Below, one piece after another: positions 16,347-24,589 of a DNA stretch of 64,000 nt. Numbering within the stretch: the stretch's first letter is position 1; every line of letters starts with the position of its first letter. Origin of the DNA: CBDBKL01 sp965206675 (GTDB taxonomy: Bacteria > Bdellovibrionota > Bdellovibrionia > Bdellovibrionales > JAKFYE01); contig CBDBKL010000005.1 in assembly GCA_965206675.1 (NCBI GenBank), positions 201,515 to 265,514 on the forward strand, read 5' to 3'. A program made the position numbers and the translations under genes. The notes under the pieces are model-generated. The model was given only the letters and a program-made list of their open reading frames with translations. It did no database searches and was not told the DNA's origin.

Positions 16347-16384
16347 AAGTCATTCTTAACTCGATTGAACTCAAAGAATGACTT
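16347..16384. promoter_or_regulatory. Inverted repeat in the 16.1-16.5 kb intergenic region
   Basis: Perfect 11-bp arms (AAGTCATTCTT and complement) are separated by 16 bp, about 90 bp upstream of the glycosyltransferase start. It may be an operator or a hairpin. Nothing else is recognised between 16076 and 16476. Confidence 0.5.
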
Positions 16385-16476
16385 CGCTGCACACCATAAT
16401 AAAAATATTGAAAAATCAGTAGTTTATGTAAAACTTTTCAAAGCAGCACTTTTATTTCTATTTGATTAAGGAGAGT

Positions 16477-17646
16477 ATGGCAACAAAGCGAATTATTATA
16501 GCAACGATTGAGCCCCCTCATCCATTTGGACACTCTTCCGGTAGATGGCTTTATTTTCTCTTTAGAAAACTTGTGGAACGAGGACATTCTGTTACATTTT
16601 TTTCCACCTATACTAAAAAGGAAGATATAAAAGAGACTCAAAAACATTTCCCCCCTGATAAATATGATTTAAAAATGTTTTTTCGTCCCTCTTCAGAAAA
16701 TCTCTTTCAAAAATTTACAAAATTCCCCAAGCCCTACTCTTATATATTTAGTGAAAGCTACCGACTAGAACTCGAAGCTGAGCTCAGCAAGAAATTTGAT
16801 GTCTTACACCTTGAACAGCTTTGGACTGGCTGGTTAGGGTTAAAATATAAAAATAAATGCTTACTAAATATACATCATCTCCTTGCCGAAGATATCAACT
16901 CTGCACCCATATCTAACCTTTCTGAATGGGTATTTAGACATAGGGTTTTTCTTTCAGAAAGACGTCTCATCAAAACATACCCATCTATACGTGCCACATC
17001 TTCAGAACTGATTCCCTATATTCAACATATAAATAAGAAAGCCAAAATCCAAAGTTTACCTCTAGCTATAGATACATCCCTTTACCCTTTTATCAAAGAT
17101 GAAGATCGATCAACAGACAGTGTTTTATCCATGATAGGAAATATGAATTGGTTCACATCTTACTCTGCGGCGTATAAATTACTAAACACTTTCTGGCCTA
17201 TCATAAAAGAACATGTTCCTGCTGCAAAACTGCAAATTGTAGGCTGGGGAGCTAAAAAACATTTTGATAAGTTCCATGGTCAATCTGATATTTCCGTTTA
17301 TGAAAATGTCCCCGATACAGCACCATTTTTCCAAAATTCCTCAGCTCTTCTCTATGCCCCCAACGGGGGAACAGGCATGAAAGTAAAAATTTTAGAAGCC
17401 ATGGCCTATGGTGTGCCCGTTATCACAAATATAAATGGAATTGAAGGACTTCAGGTTGTTTCCGGCCAACATGTCTTATTAGGTTATTCAGATAAAGAAC
17501 TCCTAACACATACGATTAATGTTCTGAATAATAGAGATTTACAGAATCAATTGCGAAAAAATGCAAGATCTCACCTTGAAGAAATATGCAGATCTGAGAA
17601 AATCATGGAGAAGTTTGAAGTTATCTACAACGAACTTTCAAAATAA
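16477..17646 (+). CDS. Glycosyltransferase, GT4-like
   Basis: A 389-residue cytoplasmic glycosyltransferase with GT-B fold signatures. The N-terminal domain contains PPHPFGHSSGRWLYFLFRKL, resembling acceptor-domain loops of GT4 enzymes. The C-terminal domain contains GGTGMKVKILEAMAYGVPVI, where the Glu of the EAMAYG motif binds the nucleotide sugar. It likely adds a sugar to a surface glycan or LPS; sugar and acceptor cannot be told. ATG 16477 follows AAGGAG closely. It ends ten bases before a family A repeat. Confidence 0.85.
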   Translation: MATKRIIIATIEPPHPFGHSSGRWLYFLFRKLVERGHSVTFFSTYTKKEDIKETQKHFPPDKYDLKMFFRPSSENLFQKFTKFPKPYSYIFSESYRLELEAELSKKFDVLHLEQLWTGWLGLKYKNKCLLNIHHLLAEDINSAPISNLSEWVFRHRVFLSERRLIKTYPSIRATSSELIPYIQHINKKAKIQSLPLAIDTSLYPFIKDEDRSTDSVLSMIGNMNWFTSYSAAYKLLNTFWPIIKEHVPAAKLQIVGWGAKKHFDKFHGQSDISVYENVPDTAPFFQNSSALLYAPNGGTGMKVKILEAMAYGVPVITNINGIEGLQVVSGQHVLLGYSDKELLTHTINVLNNRDLQNQLRKNARSHLEEICRSEKIMEKFEVIYNELSK

Positions 17647-17656
17647 AGCAGACTAC

Positions 17657-17896
17657 GGACTGTCGAAAAGGTGTCATCTACTTCGTTGCAATCATTCAAA
17701 TCTCATTCCGACGTAGGACAAAACGTCTCCATTCGATTTGAACTTGAACGCCTCGTATATGGCACTTTTTCAACAGTCCTCCTCATACGAATCAAGAAGA
17801 TTTGATGGACTTTATTATAATCATTCAAACCTTCACTCCGATGTAAGAAAAACCGTTCAGTTTGTACGCCTCATATCTGACACCTTTTCGACAGTC
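17657..17896. repeat. Family A palindromic repeat, composite copy 4
   Basis: A first unit (17657-17779) has a left arm GGACTGTCGAAAAGGTGTC that does not match its own right arm (ACTTTTTCAACAGTCC) well, but pairs perfectly with a second right arm at 17879-17896 that ends a diverged copy. The pair therefore looks like two fused elements sharing an outer stem. It lies between convergent genes. Confidence 0.85.
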
Positions 17897-17912
17897 TTCC
17901 TAAGATTAGCTT

Positions 17913-18965
17913 CTAAGACAATTTTTTGTTGAAATAGTTTACTAGAAAATGTTTGCAGGCTGAAAAGCTTCCCTTAAACAACACTTTCCGAGAACTGTTT
18001 TCAACAGAATGGGTGTAGAGTTTATCGTAGTGATGCACAAGAAGTTCTCTGATCCAATGTCGGTGTTTTTCTAGATCATTTGAGGATTGAAACGCATCTT
18101 GAATTAAATTTGAAATTTCCTTAAATTTTAATCCCCCTAATTTTTTATAAAGATGCTTGAGGGATAAAAGATATTTGGATTTTAAAGTCTCTGGTGAGAG
18201 GTCACTTTTATTTATCACATAATCTTGAAGTATACGTTCAATCCTTTCTTCCAATGGGGAATCCACTTGAATGATGGGAGATTCTTTTATTTTAAGTCGA
18301 AGTTGATAGGGCAGAACAATTTCACCAATATTGTGACCTTCATCTTCAATGAGAACAGGGAAATGTTTTGCATTTAATAAAGCCATGGATAAGTAGTTTT
18401 CAAAAGTGGATTGAGGGGGCTGAGCCCCTAAGTTTCCAAAAGCACTACCCCTATGATGAGCTAATTTTTCTAAATCAACTCCTTTTATGTCCTGTATCAA
18501 TAGAGTTTTTCCACTACCAGTAAACCCTGTTAAAACAACAAGGTCTGGAGGAGATGTGAGAGTTTTTAAAAGTTCATTTCGTAGTGATTTGTAGCCCCCT
18601 TTGACCTTTGTAACCCGATATCCTTTTTTAATGAGCCACTCTGCGCTGATCTCAGATCTTAGGCCTCCCCGAAGGCAAGAGATATAAAGATGCTCTGGGG
18701 AGTGAGGAAGATTTTTTTCCCATTCATCAACTTTGGATTCTTCGGGTACCAACTGTAAACCAAGTTGAATAGCTGATTCCTTTCCTGAATTTTTGTAACA
18801 GAGTCCAATTTGATGACGTTGGTCGTCATTTAATAAATACAGGTTTTTAAAGTTAGGCAGGTGACCGGCTTGAAATTCTGAAGGAGAGCGGACATCGACA
18901 AAGCAACCATTATTGGCAGTAGAGATTTTTTGAATAAACTCAAATGCAGAAATGGTATCAACCAC
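17913..18965 (-). CDS. mnmH: tRNA 2-selenouridine synthase
   Basis: 350 residues with an N-terminal rhodanese domain and a C-terminal P-loop domain. The catalytic Cys97 sits in YISCLRGGLRS, at the same position as in the E. coli enzyme; the Walker A motif GFTGSGKT is at residues 147-154. MnmH (SelU/YbbB) converts 2-thiouridine at wobble position 34 of certain tRNAs to 2-selenouridine through a geranylated intermediate. No selD is seen nearby. It is divergent from hemH with about 70 bp between them. Confidence 0.92.
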   Translation of the reverse strand: MVDTISAFEFIQKISTANNGCFVDVRSPSEFQAGHLPNFKNLYLLNDDQRHQIGLCYKNSGKESAIQLGLQLVPEESKVDEWEKNLPHSPEHLYISCLRGGLRSEISAEWLIKKGYRVTKVKGGYKSLRNELLKTLTSPPDLVVLTGFTGSGKTLLIQDIKGVDLEKLAHHRGSAFGNLGAQPPQSTFENYLSMALLNAKHFPVLIEDEGHNIGEIVLPYQLRLKIKESPIIQVDSPLEERIERILQDYVINKSDLSPETLKSKYLLSLKHLYKKLGGLKFKEISNLIQDAFQSSNDLEKHRHWIRELLVHHYDKLYTHSVENSSRKVLFKGSFSACKHFLVNYFNKKLS

Positions 18966-19036
18966 AAGAAAGGTACTCTATCATAGCCTTTGAAAAATGT
19001 AATGACTTATGTTTCGTGAAGTCTTAGAGGAATATT

Positions 19037-20056
19037 ATGGGTCATGTGGGTGTGTTGTTGGTCAATTTAGGGACTCCTGAATCGTTAAGCGAAAAAGCTG
19101 TGTCTCGGTATTTAAGAACTTTTTTAATGGACCCTTATGTTATAGATATACCGTGGATTTTTCGATGGCCGCTTGTGAACCTACTTATAGTGCCTCAAAG
19201 AACTCCCAAGACATTTGTTAATTATGAAAAAATTTGGACAAAAAAGGGTTCACCCCTATTTGTAAACACTCAAGCCTTAGCTCAGAGGCTTCAAGATAAA
19301 ATAGCCCAAACAATGAAAGAGGGGAGAGAGGTTTGTGTGGAGTTTGGGATGTGTTATGGGGAACCTTCTTTAGAAACTGGAGTGAAAAAATTAAAAGATA
19401 GAGGGTGCGATCAGATTATAATCTTTCCTCTTTATCCTCAATTTGCAAATGCTACGACAGGAACAGCGTTTAAAAGACTTAAGCGTCTTTTTGGAAAAGA
19501 GTTGTCTTTTGTGCCCCATTACTTTTCCAATCCCTATTATATTCAATCATTGGCCCATAAAATTCGTCAGGAAAAGCCATATCGAAATATCGTATGTTCC
19601 TTTCATGGTCTTCCGATAAGGCAGTTACAGAAGATGCACTCTGTATGTTTCTCTTCATCTACATGTTGTGAAAAGATAAGTCAGAGTAATTCAAAGTGTT
19701 ATCGCGCTCATTGTCTTTATACTGTTGAGGCTTTAAGGAAAGAATTAGGAAATGAATATAATGTGCGGATAGCTTTTCAATCTCGGTTAGGTTCTGCGAA
19801 ATGGACAGAGCCAGATATTAATGATGTTGTAGAGGAGCTTATTCAATCTCATATTACGGAAATAAGTATTGTCTCTCCCAGTTTTATCACAGATTGTCTA
19901 GAAACTCTTGAAGAGCTGAATATTCGAACGAGGGAATATTATTTGTCAAAAGGGGGAAGGGCTTTTCAGTATATTCCTTGTTTGAATGATTCCGAGATAT
20001 GGGTTGAGAACTTGGCGCGTATAGTTTTAAAGGAATCTGAGATTATTTTTTCTTAG
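19037..20056 (+). CDS. hemH: Ferrochelatase
   Basis: A 339-residue enzyme of the last step of protoheme synthesis, inserting Fe2+ into protoporphyrin IX. Family motifs are GVLLVNLGTPES at the N-terminus, the catalytic His region SFHGLPIRQLQ, FQSRLGSAKWTEP, and SPSFITDCLETLEEL, whose Glu residues serve metal or proton transfer. A Cys cluster around residues 208-232 is present. The last 14 bp overlap the convergent bolA gene. Confidence 0.96.
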   Translation: MGHVGVLLVNLGTPESLSEKAVSRYLRTFLMDPYVIDIPWIFRWPLVNLLIVPQRTPKTFVNYEKIWTKKGSPLFVNTQALAQRLQDKIAQTMKEGREVCVEFGMCYGEPSLETGVKKLKDRGCDQIIIFPLYPQFANATTGTAFKRLKRLFGKELSFVPHYFSNPYYIQSLAHKIRQEKPYRNIVCSFHGLPIRQLQKMHSVCFSSSTCCEKISQSNSKCYRAHCLYTVEALRKELGNEYNVRIAFQSRLGSAKWTEPDINDVVEELIQSHITEISIVSPSFITDCLETLEELNIRTREYYLSKGGRAFQYIPCLNDSEIWVENLARIVLKESEIIFS

Positions 20057-20348
20057 CACATTTTGGACTTTGTTCAAAAGTGGGATTGGAGTTCCATTCT
20101 TCGGGTGTTTTGGCTGTAAGAGTTAAAGCATGAAGCCCTTCTTCAAAGATTTTTTTAAGATGGTCCTGTACTATTCGATGTCTTTCAATATGTGATAATC
20201 CTTCAAAACAATGGGATGTGATCACAACTTTAAAATGTGATTCGGACCCCTTTGGGACAGAGTGTTTTGTGCTTTCATCAATGACTTCAAGATAAAGGGG
20301 TTTTAAAGCGGTATTCAATATCTGAGTTATTTTATCTTTGCGACGAAT
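20043..20348 (-). CDS. bolA: BolA-family protein, probable ATT start
   Basis: BolA-like proteins pair with monothiol glutaredoxins in Fe-S and iron regulation. The region EVIDESTKHSVPKGSESHFK and RHRIVQDHLKKIF is diagnostic. The first conventional codon in frame is TTG at 20318, but it has no ribosome site and cuts off the usual N-terminal helix. Extending to an ATT at 20348 restores RRKDKITQILNTALKPLYLE, a typical BolA start, and places AAGGAG exactly six bases upstream; a stop lies further up in that frame. The start choice is therefore inferred. A (TA)10 tract lies about 30 bp upstream. Confidence 0.85.
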   Translation of the reverse strand: MRRKDKITQILNTALKPLYLEVIDESTKHSVPKGSESHFKVVITSHCFEGLSHIERHRIVQDHLKKIFEEGLHALTLTAKTPEEWNSNPTFEQSPKCAKKK

Positions 20349-20380
20349 AGAGATCTCCTTTTCGGTTCATTATTTTTCTT

Positions 20381-20401
20381 TATATATATATATATATATA
20401 T
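20381..20401. repeat. Dinucleotide microsatellite (TA)10.5
   Basis: 21 bp of perfect TA, 33-53 bp upstream of the inferred bolA start, where a -10 box would lie. Length change would alter the spacing of any promoter there. In the rest of 20402-21014 I see only a 14-codon reading frame and no convincing gene. Confidence 0.85.
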
Positions 20402-20675
20402 TAAATAGTTTGAGAAATGAAATCTTCTATAAAAAAGGTGGTTTTGGTGCATTGTATAGAAAGGAGTCCCTCCTATATAGTGTGGGTTATTTTGAAAGCG
20501 AAGTCCGGATTTTCCGAACCCATGAACAACACTTTTTTGGGGTGGCATAAATAGGCCTTATTGGAATAAAAAATGGGGCCTTTCTAAGGAGGGGTTCGTC
20601 GGTAATTAGCTTTATTTTTCCAAAATCTTCACTTTCATCTGGATAGCGTCATAAAATATAAAGGAGGTGAACTTT

Positions 20676-20717
20676 ATGGAATTGACCTTTCGTTCACAGG
20701 GGAAAAAGGCTTCTTGA
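20676..20717 (+). CDS. Possible 13-residue leader peptide
   Basis: ATG at 20676 follows a consensus AAGGAGGTG Shine-Dalgarno (20661-20669) by six bases and opens a 13-codon frame (MELTFRSQGKKAS). It lies 300 bp upstream of the SWIB gene. Only the strength of the ribosome site supports it. Confidence 0.25.
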   Translation: MELTFRSQGKKAS

Positions 20718-21014
20718 GAGGGGGATTTTTGAGATGAAGAGGGGGGTAAAACTTGAGTGGCTTAGATGCCTGAACACCTTGAAAACAGTAGATTTCAGGA
20801 CATTTACACAGGGAAAGGATGAAGAGTTTTTTATGGTCTATAGGGAAGGGTTGGATGAAGCCAATATGAGGTATAGGTATTAGGTGATCGATTGTCTTCA
20901 ATAGTGGAAAATGAAAAAAAATGAAAGAAATAAAAAAATTCTTTGGACAAAGAAAATCTCTTATAGATATCATTACGGTGAAATTGTCTAAAGAGAAAAG
21001 GGAGGGCAATCCAG

Positions 21015-21494
21015 ATGGCAAAGAAAAGAAGAAAAGCAAAGAAGAAAAGAGCGGCAACTCGGCGTCGTAAGACCACCCGTAAGTCGACAAGGAAAAAAGC
21101 CAGGAAGGGTAAAGTAAGAAGAAAGAAGAAGGCAACAAGAAGGAAGAAAAAGAAGGCCACGCGCAAGAAGGCCAGAAGGCCAGCTAAAAGAAAAGCCGCA
21201 AAGAAGAAGAAAAAGGCTAAGAAAAAGTCTCGTAAAAAGAGAAAGCCAAATGCTGCTTTTATGAAGAAGCTAACTCCAAGTAAAGCTCTGGCTGCAGTTG
21301 TTGGAAGTTCAGCTCTTCCAAGAACTGAGGTAACCAAGAAACTATGGGCTTACATTAAGCGGCATAAGCTTCAAGATCCTAAGAATCGTAGAAATGTCCG
21401 CACAGGTGCAGATGAAAAGCTAAAAGCTATTTTCAAAAAGCCTGTTGTAACGATGTTTGAGATTCCAAAGATTCTTTCTAAACACTTGAGCTAA
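21015..21494 (+). CDS. Lysine/arginine-rich protein with C-terminal SWIB domain
   Basis: 159 residues. Residues 1-77 are almost wholly Lys, Arg, Ala and Thr, a histone-tail-like DNA-binding region. Residues about 79-159 form a SWIB/MDM2 domain: LTPSKALAAVVGSSALPRTE, then KKLWAYIKRHKLQDPKNRR and a final FKKPVVTMFEIPKILSKHL. In bacteria SWIB domains are best known in Chlamydiae, alone or fused to topoisomerase I. A chromatin-like packaging role is likely but unproven. A strong terminator follows. Confidence 0.9.
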   Translation: MAKKRRKAKKKRAATRRRKTTRKSTRKKARKGKVRRKKKATRRKKKKATRKKARRPAKRKAAKKKKKAKKKSRKKRKPNAAFMKKLTPSKALAAVVGSSALPRTEVTKKLWAYIKRHKLQDPKNRRNVRTGADEKLKAIFKKPVVTMFEIPKILSKHLS

Positions 21495-21498
21495 ACAT

Positions 21499-21534
21499 AA
21501 TAGCCCCATCTCTACAGGAGGTGGGGCTATTTTA
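21499..21534 (+). terminator. Rho-independent terminator after the SWIB gene
   Basis: A stem AATAGCCCCA/TGGGGCTATT with extra TCT/AGG pairing, followed by TTTT, begins four bases past the SWIB stop. Confidence 0.92.
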
Positions 21535-21780
21535 ATTTCAGTGAATTTTTTCTTTACACCCTTATATTATAAATTTCCTTGTTTTTCGCACCTGTTATTT
21601 TTCAATCCTATTAAGGGTTATGATGAAGATGGCTAAAAAGTAGTTATTCTTTTGGAAAAAAGATTGGGTGATCAGCTGATTTCCTTTGGTTGTGTTATCA
21701 TGGAACTATGATTAGTGTTACATAATAAGAAAGTTTTTGATTTCATTAAAGACAATGAAGTGTCTTTTGAGTACACATAT

Positions 21781-22266
21781 ATGGCAGAGAAAAATTATAT
21801 TACTCGTATTGGACTAGAAAAGTTACGAGCTGAGTACAGCGAGCTTTTTCATAAGGAAAGGCCGAGTTTAGTTCAAACTATAGCTTGGGCGGCGAGTAAT
21901 GGGGATCGTTCAGAGAATGCAGATTATATCTATGGAAAGCGTCGATTAAGAGAGGTCGATCGTCGGTTGGAGTATCTTAATAGACAGATTCAAAACGCTG
22001 AAATTATAGATGTAGAAAAAATCCAGAGTAAAAATATTGTTTTTGGAGCAAGGGTGACATTAAAAAATAGAGATGGGAATTCTGTCAGAGTTCATATTGT
22101 GGGAGAAAATGAAACGCAACCAGAGAAAGAGCTTATCAGTTGGCGTTCACCTTTGGCGAAAGCTCTATTAGGAAAAACTGTTCAAGATGATGTTGTTGTT
22201 AAAAAGCCAAATGGGGATGAGACTTTCACTGTATTGAAGATTGAATATCAAAACTATAAGGAATAG
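21781..22266 (+). CDS. greB: Transcript cleavage factor GreB
   Basis: 161 residues, close to the usual GreB length. GreB inserts a coiled coil into the RNA polymerase secondary channel and stimulates cleavage of backtracked RNA. The N-terminal coiled coil carries the acidic tip (SNGDRSENADYIYGKRRLRE), whose Asp and Glu coordinate the catalytic Mg2+; the C-terminal domain ends in the GreB-like DETFTVLKIEY. ATG 21781 is chosen over the upstream in-frame TTG because it matches the family N-terminus. map follows within 13 bp. Confidence 0.93.
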   Translation: MAEKNYITRIGLEKLRAEYSELFHKERPSLVQTIAWAASNGDRSENADYIYGKRRLREVDRRLEYLNRQIQNAEIIDVEKIQSKNIVFGARVTLKNRDGNSVRVHIVGENETQPEKELISWRSPLAKALLGKTVQDDVVVKKPNGDETFTVLKIEYQNYKE

Positions 22267-22279
22267 AGAGGTTACTTTT

Positions 22280-23035
22280 GTGATTCCAAAAACAGCAAGT
22301 GATGTTAGGGGAATGGAGAAGGCAGGCCGGTTAGCGGCTCAGACTCTCGAGTATGCAGGTTCATTGGTTCAAGTTGGAGTAACAACTGAAGAGATCGATA
22401 AAGCTGTACATGATTATATTTTAAAACATAGTGCTGTGCCTGCACCTCTAAATTATAAGGGTTTTCCAAAGTCTATTTGTACTTCACTAAATGATGTGAT
22501 TTGTCATGGTGTCCCTGATCAAACTGTTTTAAAAGAAGGTGATCTTATTAATGTGGATGTGACGGTAAAACTTAATGGTTTCCATGGAGATACCTCTAGA
22601 ACCTTTTTTGTAGGCTCTGTGAGTAGGGAAAAGGAAAAGGTTACGGAAGTGGCTTTGAATGCCATGGAAAAGGGTATAGCGGTTATTAAGCCGAATGGAA
22701 CAACGGGGGATATAGGGTTTGCAATTAATAAATATGTCACAAAGCAGGGTTATTATGTGGTTAGAGAGATAGGGGGGCACGGTATAGGGAAATCTTTTCA
22801 TGAGGAGCCCTTTGTTCCTTCTTTTGGTAAGAAGGGTCGAGGTGATCGGTTAATTCCCTTTGGCTGTATTACTGTAGAGCCTATGGTTAATGTGAATGAA
22901 TTAGCTATCAAAGAAATTCCCATCCCAAATTCAGAAATTATGTACTACAAGACGTCTGATGGGACTCCATCAGCACAGTTTGAGCACACAGTATTGATTA
23001 CAGATTCAGGCTATAAGATACTGACCCTTCCTTAA
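22280..23035 (+). CDS. map: Methionine aminopeptidase, type I
   Basis: 251 residues. It removes the initiator Met from nascent proteins. The five metal ligands are visible: Asp in NVDVTVKLNG, Asp in FHGDTSRTF, His in GGHGIGKSFHEEP, Glu in ITVEPMVN and Glu in QFEHTVLI. The start is the GTG at 22280, nine bases after GAGAGG; a longer reading opens inside greB but adds no family residues. It is probably cotranscribed with greB. Confidence 0.95.
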   Translation: MIPKTASDVRGMEKAGRLAAQTLEYAGSLVQVGVTTEEIDKAVHDYILKHSAVPAPLNYKGFPKSICTSLNDVICHGVPDQTVLKEGDLINVDVTVKLNGFHGDTSRTFFVGSVSREKEKVTEVALNAMEKGIAVIKPNGTTGDIGFAINKYVTKQGYYVVREIGGHGIGKSFHEEPFVPSFGKKGRGDRLIPFGCITVEPMVNVNELAIKEIPIPNSEIMYYKTSDGTPSAQFEHTVLITDSGYKILTLP

Positions 23036-23127
23036 TTGACGTTTAAAAGGCATTCCATTAGGATTTTTAGGGTTATTGTCTAATAGCCTATTTAAAAGGC
23101 TAAAAGCCTATGAGGAGAGAGAATAAA

Positions 23128-24477
23128 ATGACACCAGAGTCAGCTGTAAGTCTTAAGCCGGATTTAGATTTTAGAGTTTGTAAAGAGGCTATGGAGAGTT
23201 CTGAGCGATTTAAAGAGTTAGCGGATTGGGGACGTAGAGAGATTGCTATTGCTGAAACGGAAATGCCGGGTTTGATGGCTTTGCGTGAAGAATATGGAGA
23301 ACCTCTTAAAGGTGCGCGTATAGCAGGCTGTTTGCATATGACTATTCAGACGGCGGTCTTAATCGAAACTCTTATAAAGCTCGGTGCTGAAGTGAGATGG
23401 TCTTCCTGTAATATTTTTTCCACACAAGATCATGCTGCTGTCGCTATGGCGGCGGCTGGTGTTCCTGTTTTTGCGTGGAAAGGTGAAACAGAGGAAGAAT
23501 TCAATTGGTGTATTGAGCAAACAATAACAGGCTGGGGTTCAAAAGGTTGTAATTTAATCTTAGACGATGGCGGTGATTTAACAAATATGATGCATGAGCA
23601 GCGTTTTTCAGAAGCTTTATCTCAGGTCATTGGACTTTCAGAAGAGACAACAACCGGGGTTCATAATTTAGAAAAACGTTATCAAAGTGGGGAATTAAAA
23701 GTTCCAGCTATTAATGTTAACGATGCGGTTACAAAATCTAAGTTTGATAATCTCTATGGGTGTCGTGAATCTCTGGCTGATGGGATTAAGAGGGCAACAG
23801 ATGTTATGATTGCCGGAAAAGTTGTGGTGGTTGCAGGTTATGGTGATGTGGGAAAGGGATGTGCTCATTCTATGCGATCCTATGGAGCAAGAGTGATTGT
23901 GACTGAAATAGATCCTATTTGTGCTCTTCAGGCGGCAATGGAAGGGTATGAAGTAACAACTATGGAAAAGGCTGTAAAAGAGGGTGATATCTTTGTTACA
24001 GCAACAGGTTGTTGTGATGTTATTACAGAGAAAGTTTTTAATGAGATGAAAGATGGAGCTATCGTCTGCAATATTGGTCACTTTGATATTGAGATTGATA
24101 TGGATTGGCTCAGTAATCATTCCGTAACAAATGAGATAAAACCTCAAGTTGATCATCATACCTTTAAAGATGGAAGAAAGATCATTGTTCTTGCAAAGGG
24201 GCGTTTGGTGAATCTAGGGTGTGCTACAGGGCACCCTTCGTTTGTCATGAGTCATTCATTTACAAATCAAGTTATGGCTCAGATTGAACTTTTTCAAAAT
24301 CGTAAAAAATATAAAGATGTAGGAGTTTACTTTTTACCTAAAGAGCTAGATGAAAAAGTGGCTCGGTTGCATTTAAGGAAACTAGGTGTAGACTTAACTC
24401 TTCTTACGGAGAAGCAGGCTAAATATCTCAACCTTCCAAAAGAAGGCCCTTTAAAACCTAAGCATTATAGGTATTAA
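23128..24477 (+). CDS. ahcY: Adenosylhomocysteinase
   Basis: 449 residues. It hydrolyses S-adenosylhomocysteine to adenosine and homocysteine, clearing the inhibitor produced by methyltransferases. The substrate region contains GCLHMTIQTAVLIETL and SSCNIFSTQDHAAVA; the NAD site is VVVVAGYGDVGKGCA; the catalytic Lys/Asp pair lies near TKSKFDNLYGCRESL; the end is LKPKHYRY, the canonical C-terminus. ATG 23128 follows GAGGAGAGAG by good spacing and is preferred to ATG 23110. Confidence 0.97.
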   Translation: MTPESAVSLKPDLDFRVCKEAMESSERFKELADWGRREIAIAETEMPGLMALREEYGEPLKGARIAGCLHMTIQTAVLIETLIKLGAEVRWSSCNIFSTQDHAAVAMAAAGVPVFAWKGETEEEFNWCIEQTITGWGSKGCNLILDDGGDLTNMMHEQRFSEALSQVIGLSEETTTGVHNLEKRYQSGELKVPAINVNDAVTKSKFDNLYGCRESLADGIKRATDVMIAGKVVVVAGYGDVGKGCAHSMRSYGARVIVTEIDPICALQAAMEGYEVTTMEKAVKEGDIFVTATGCCDVITEKVFNEMKDGAIVCNIGHFDIEIDMDWLSNHSVTNEIKPQVDHHTFKDGRKIIVLAKGRLVNLGCATGHPSFVMSHSFTNQVMAQIELFQNRKKYKDVGVYFLPKELDEKVARLHLRKLGVDLTLLTEKQAKYLNLPKEGPLKPKHYRY

Positions 24478-24589
24478 AGCAAAAGAATAAAAAGCAAATA
24501 GATTTTGTATATAGTTTTTTAGAAGTATTGGGGAGAGGGAACTTTTTATTCTACTCCAAAATTTGTAGTGTAATGAGAAAATTTTAAAG

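Noticed and set aside
20327..20550. Opposed open frames of about 70 codons on both strands over the TA tract
   Set aside because: They run through the microsatellite and the bolA leader, have no good ribosome sites and no recognisable sequence.
20674..21337. Phe/Leu-rich frames antisense to the SWIB gene
   Set aside because: They are complements of Lys/Arg codons; composition explains the openness. The same holds at 15751-16002.
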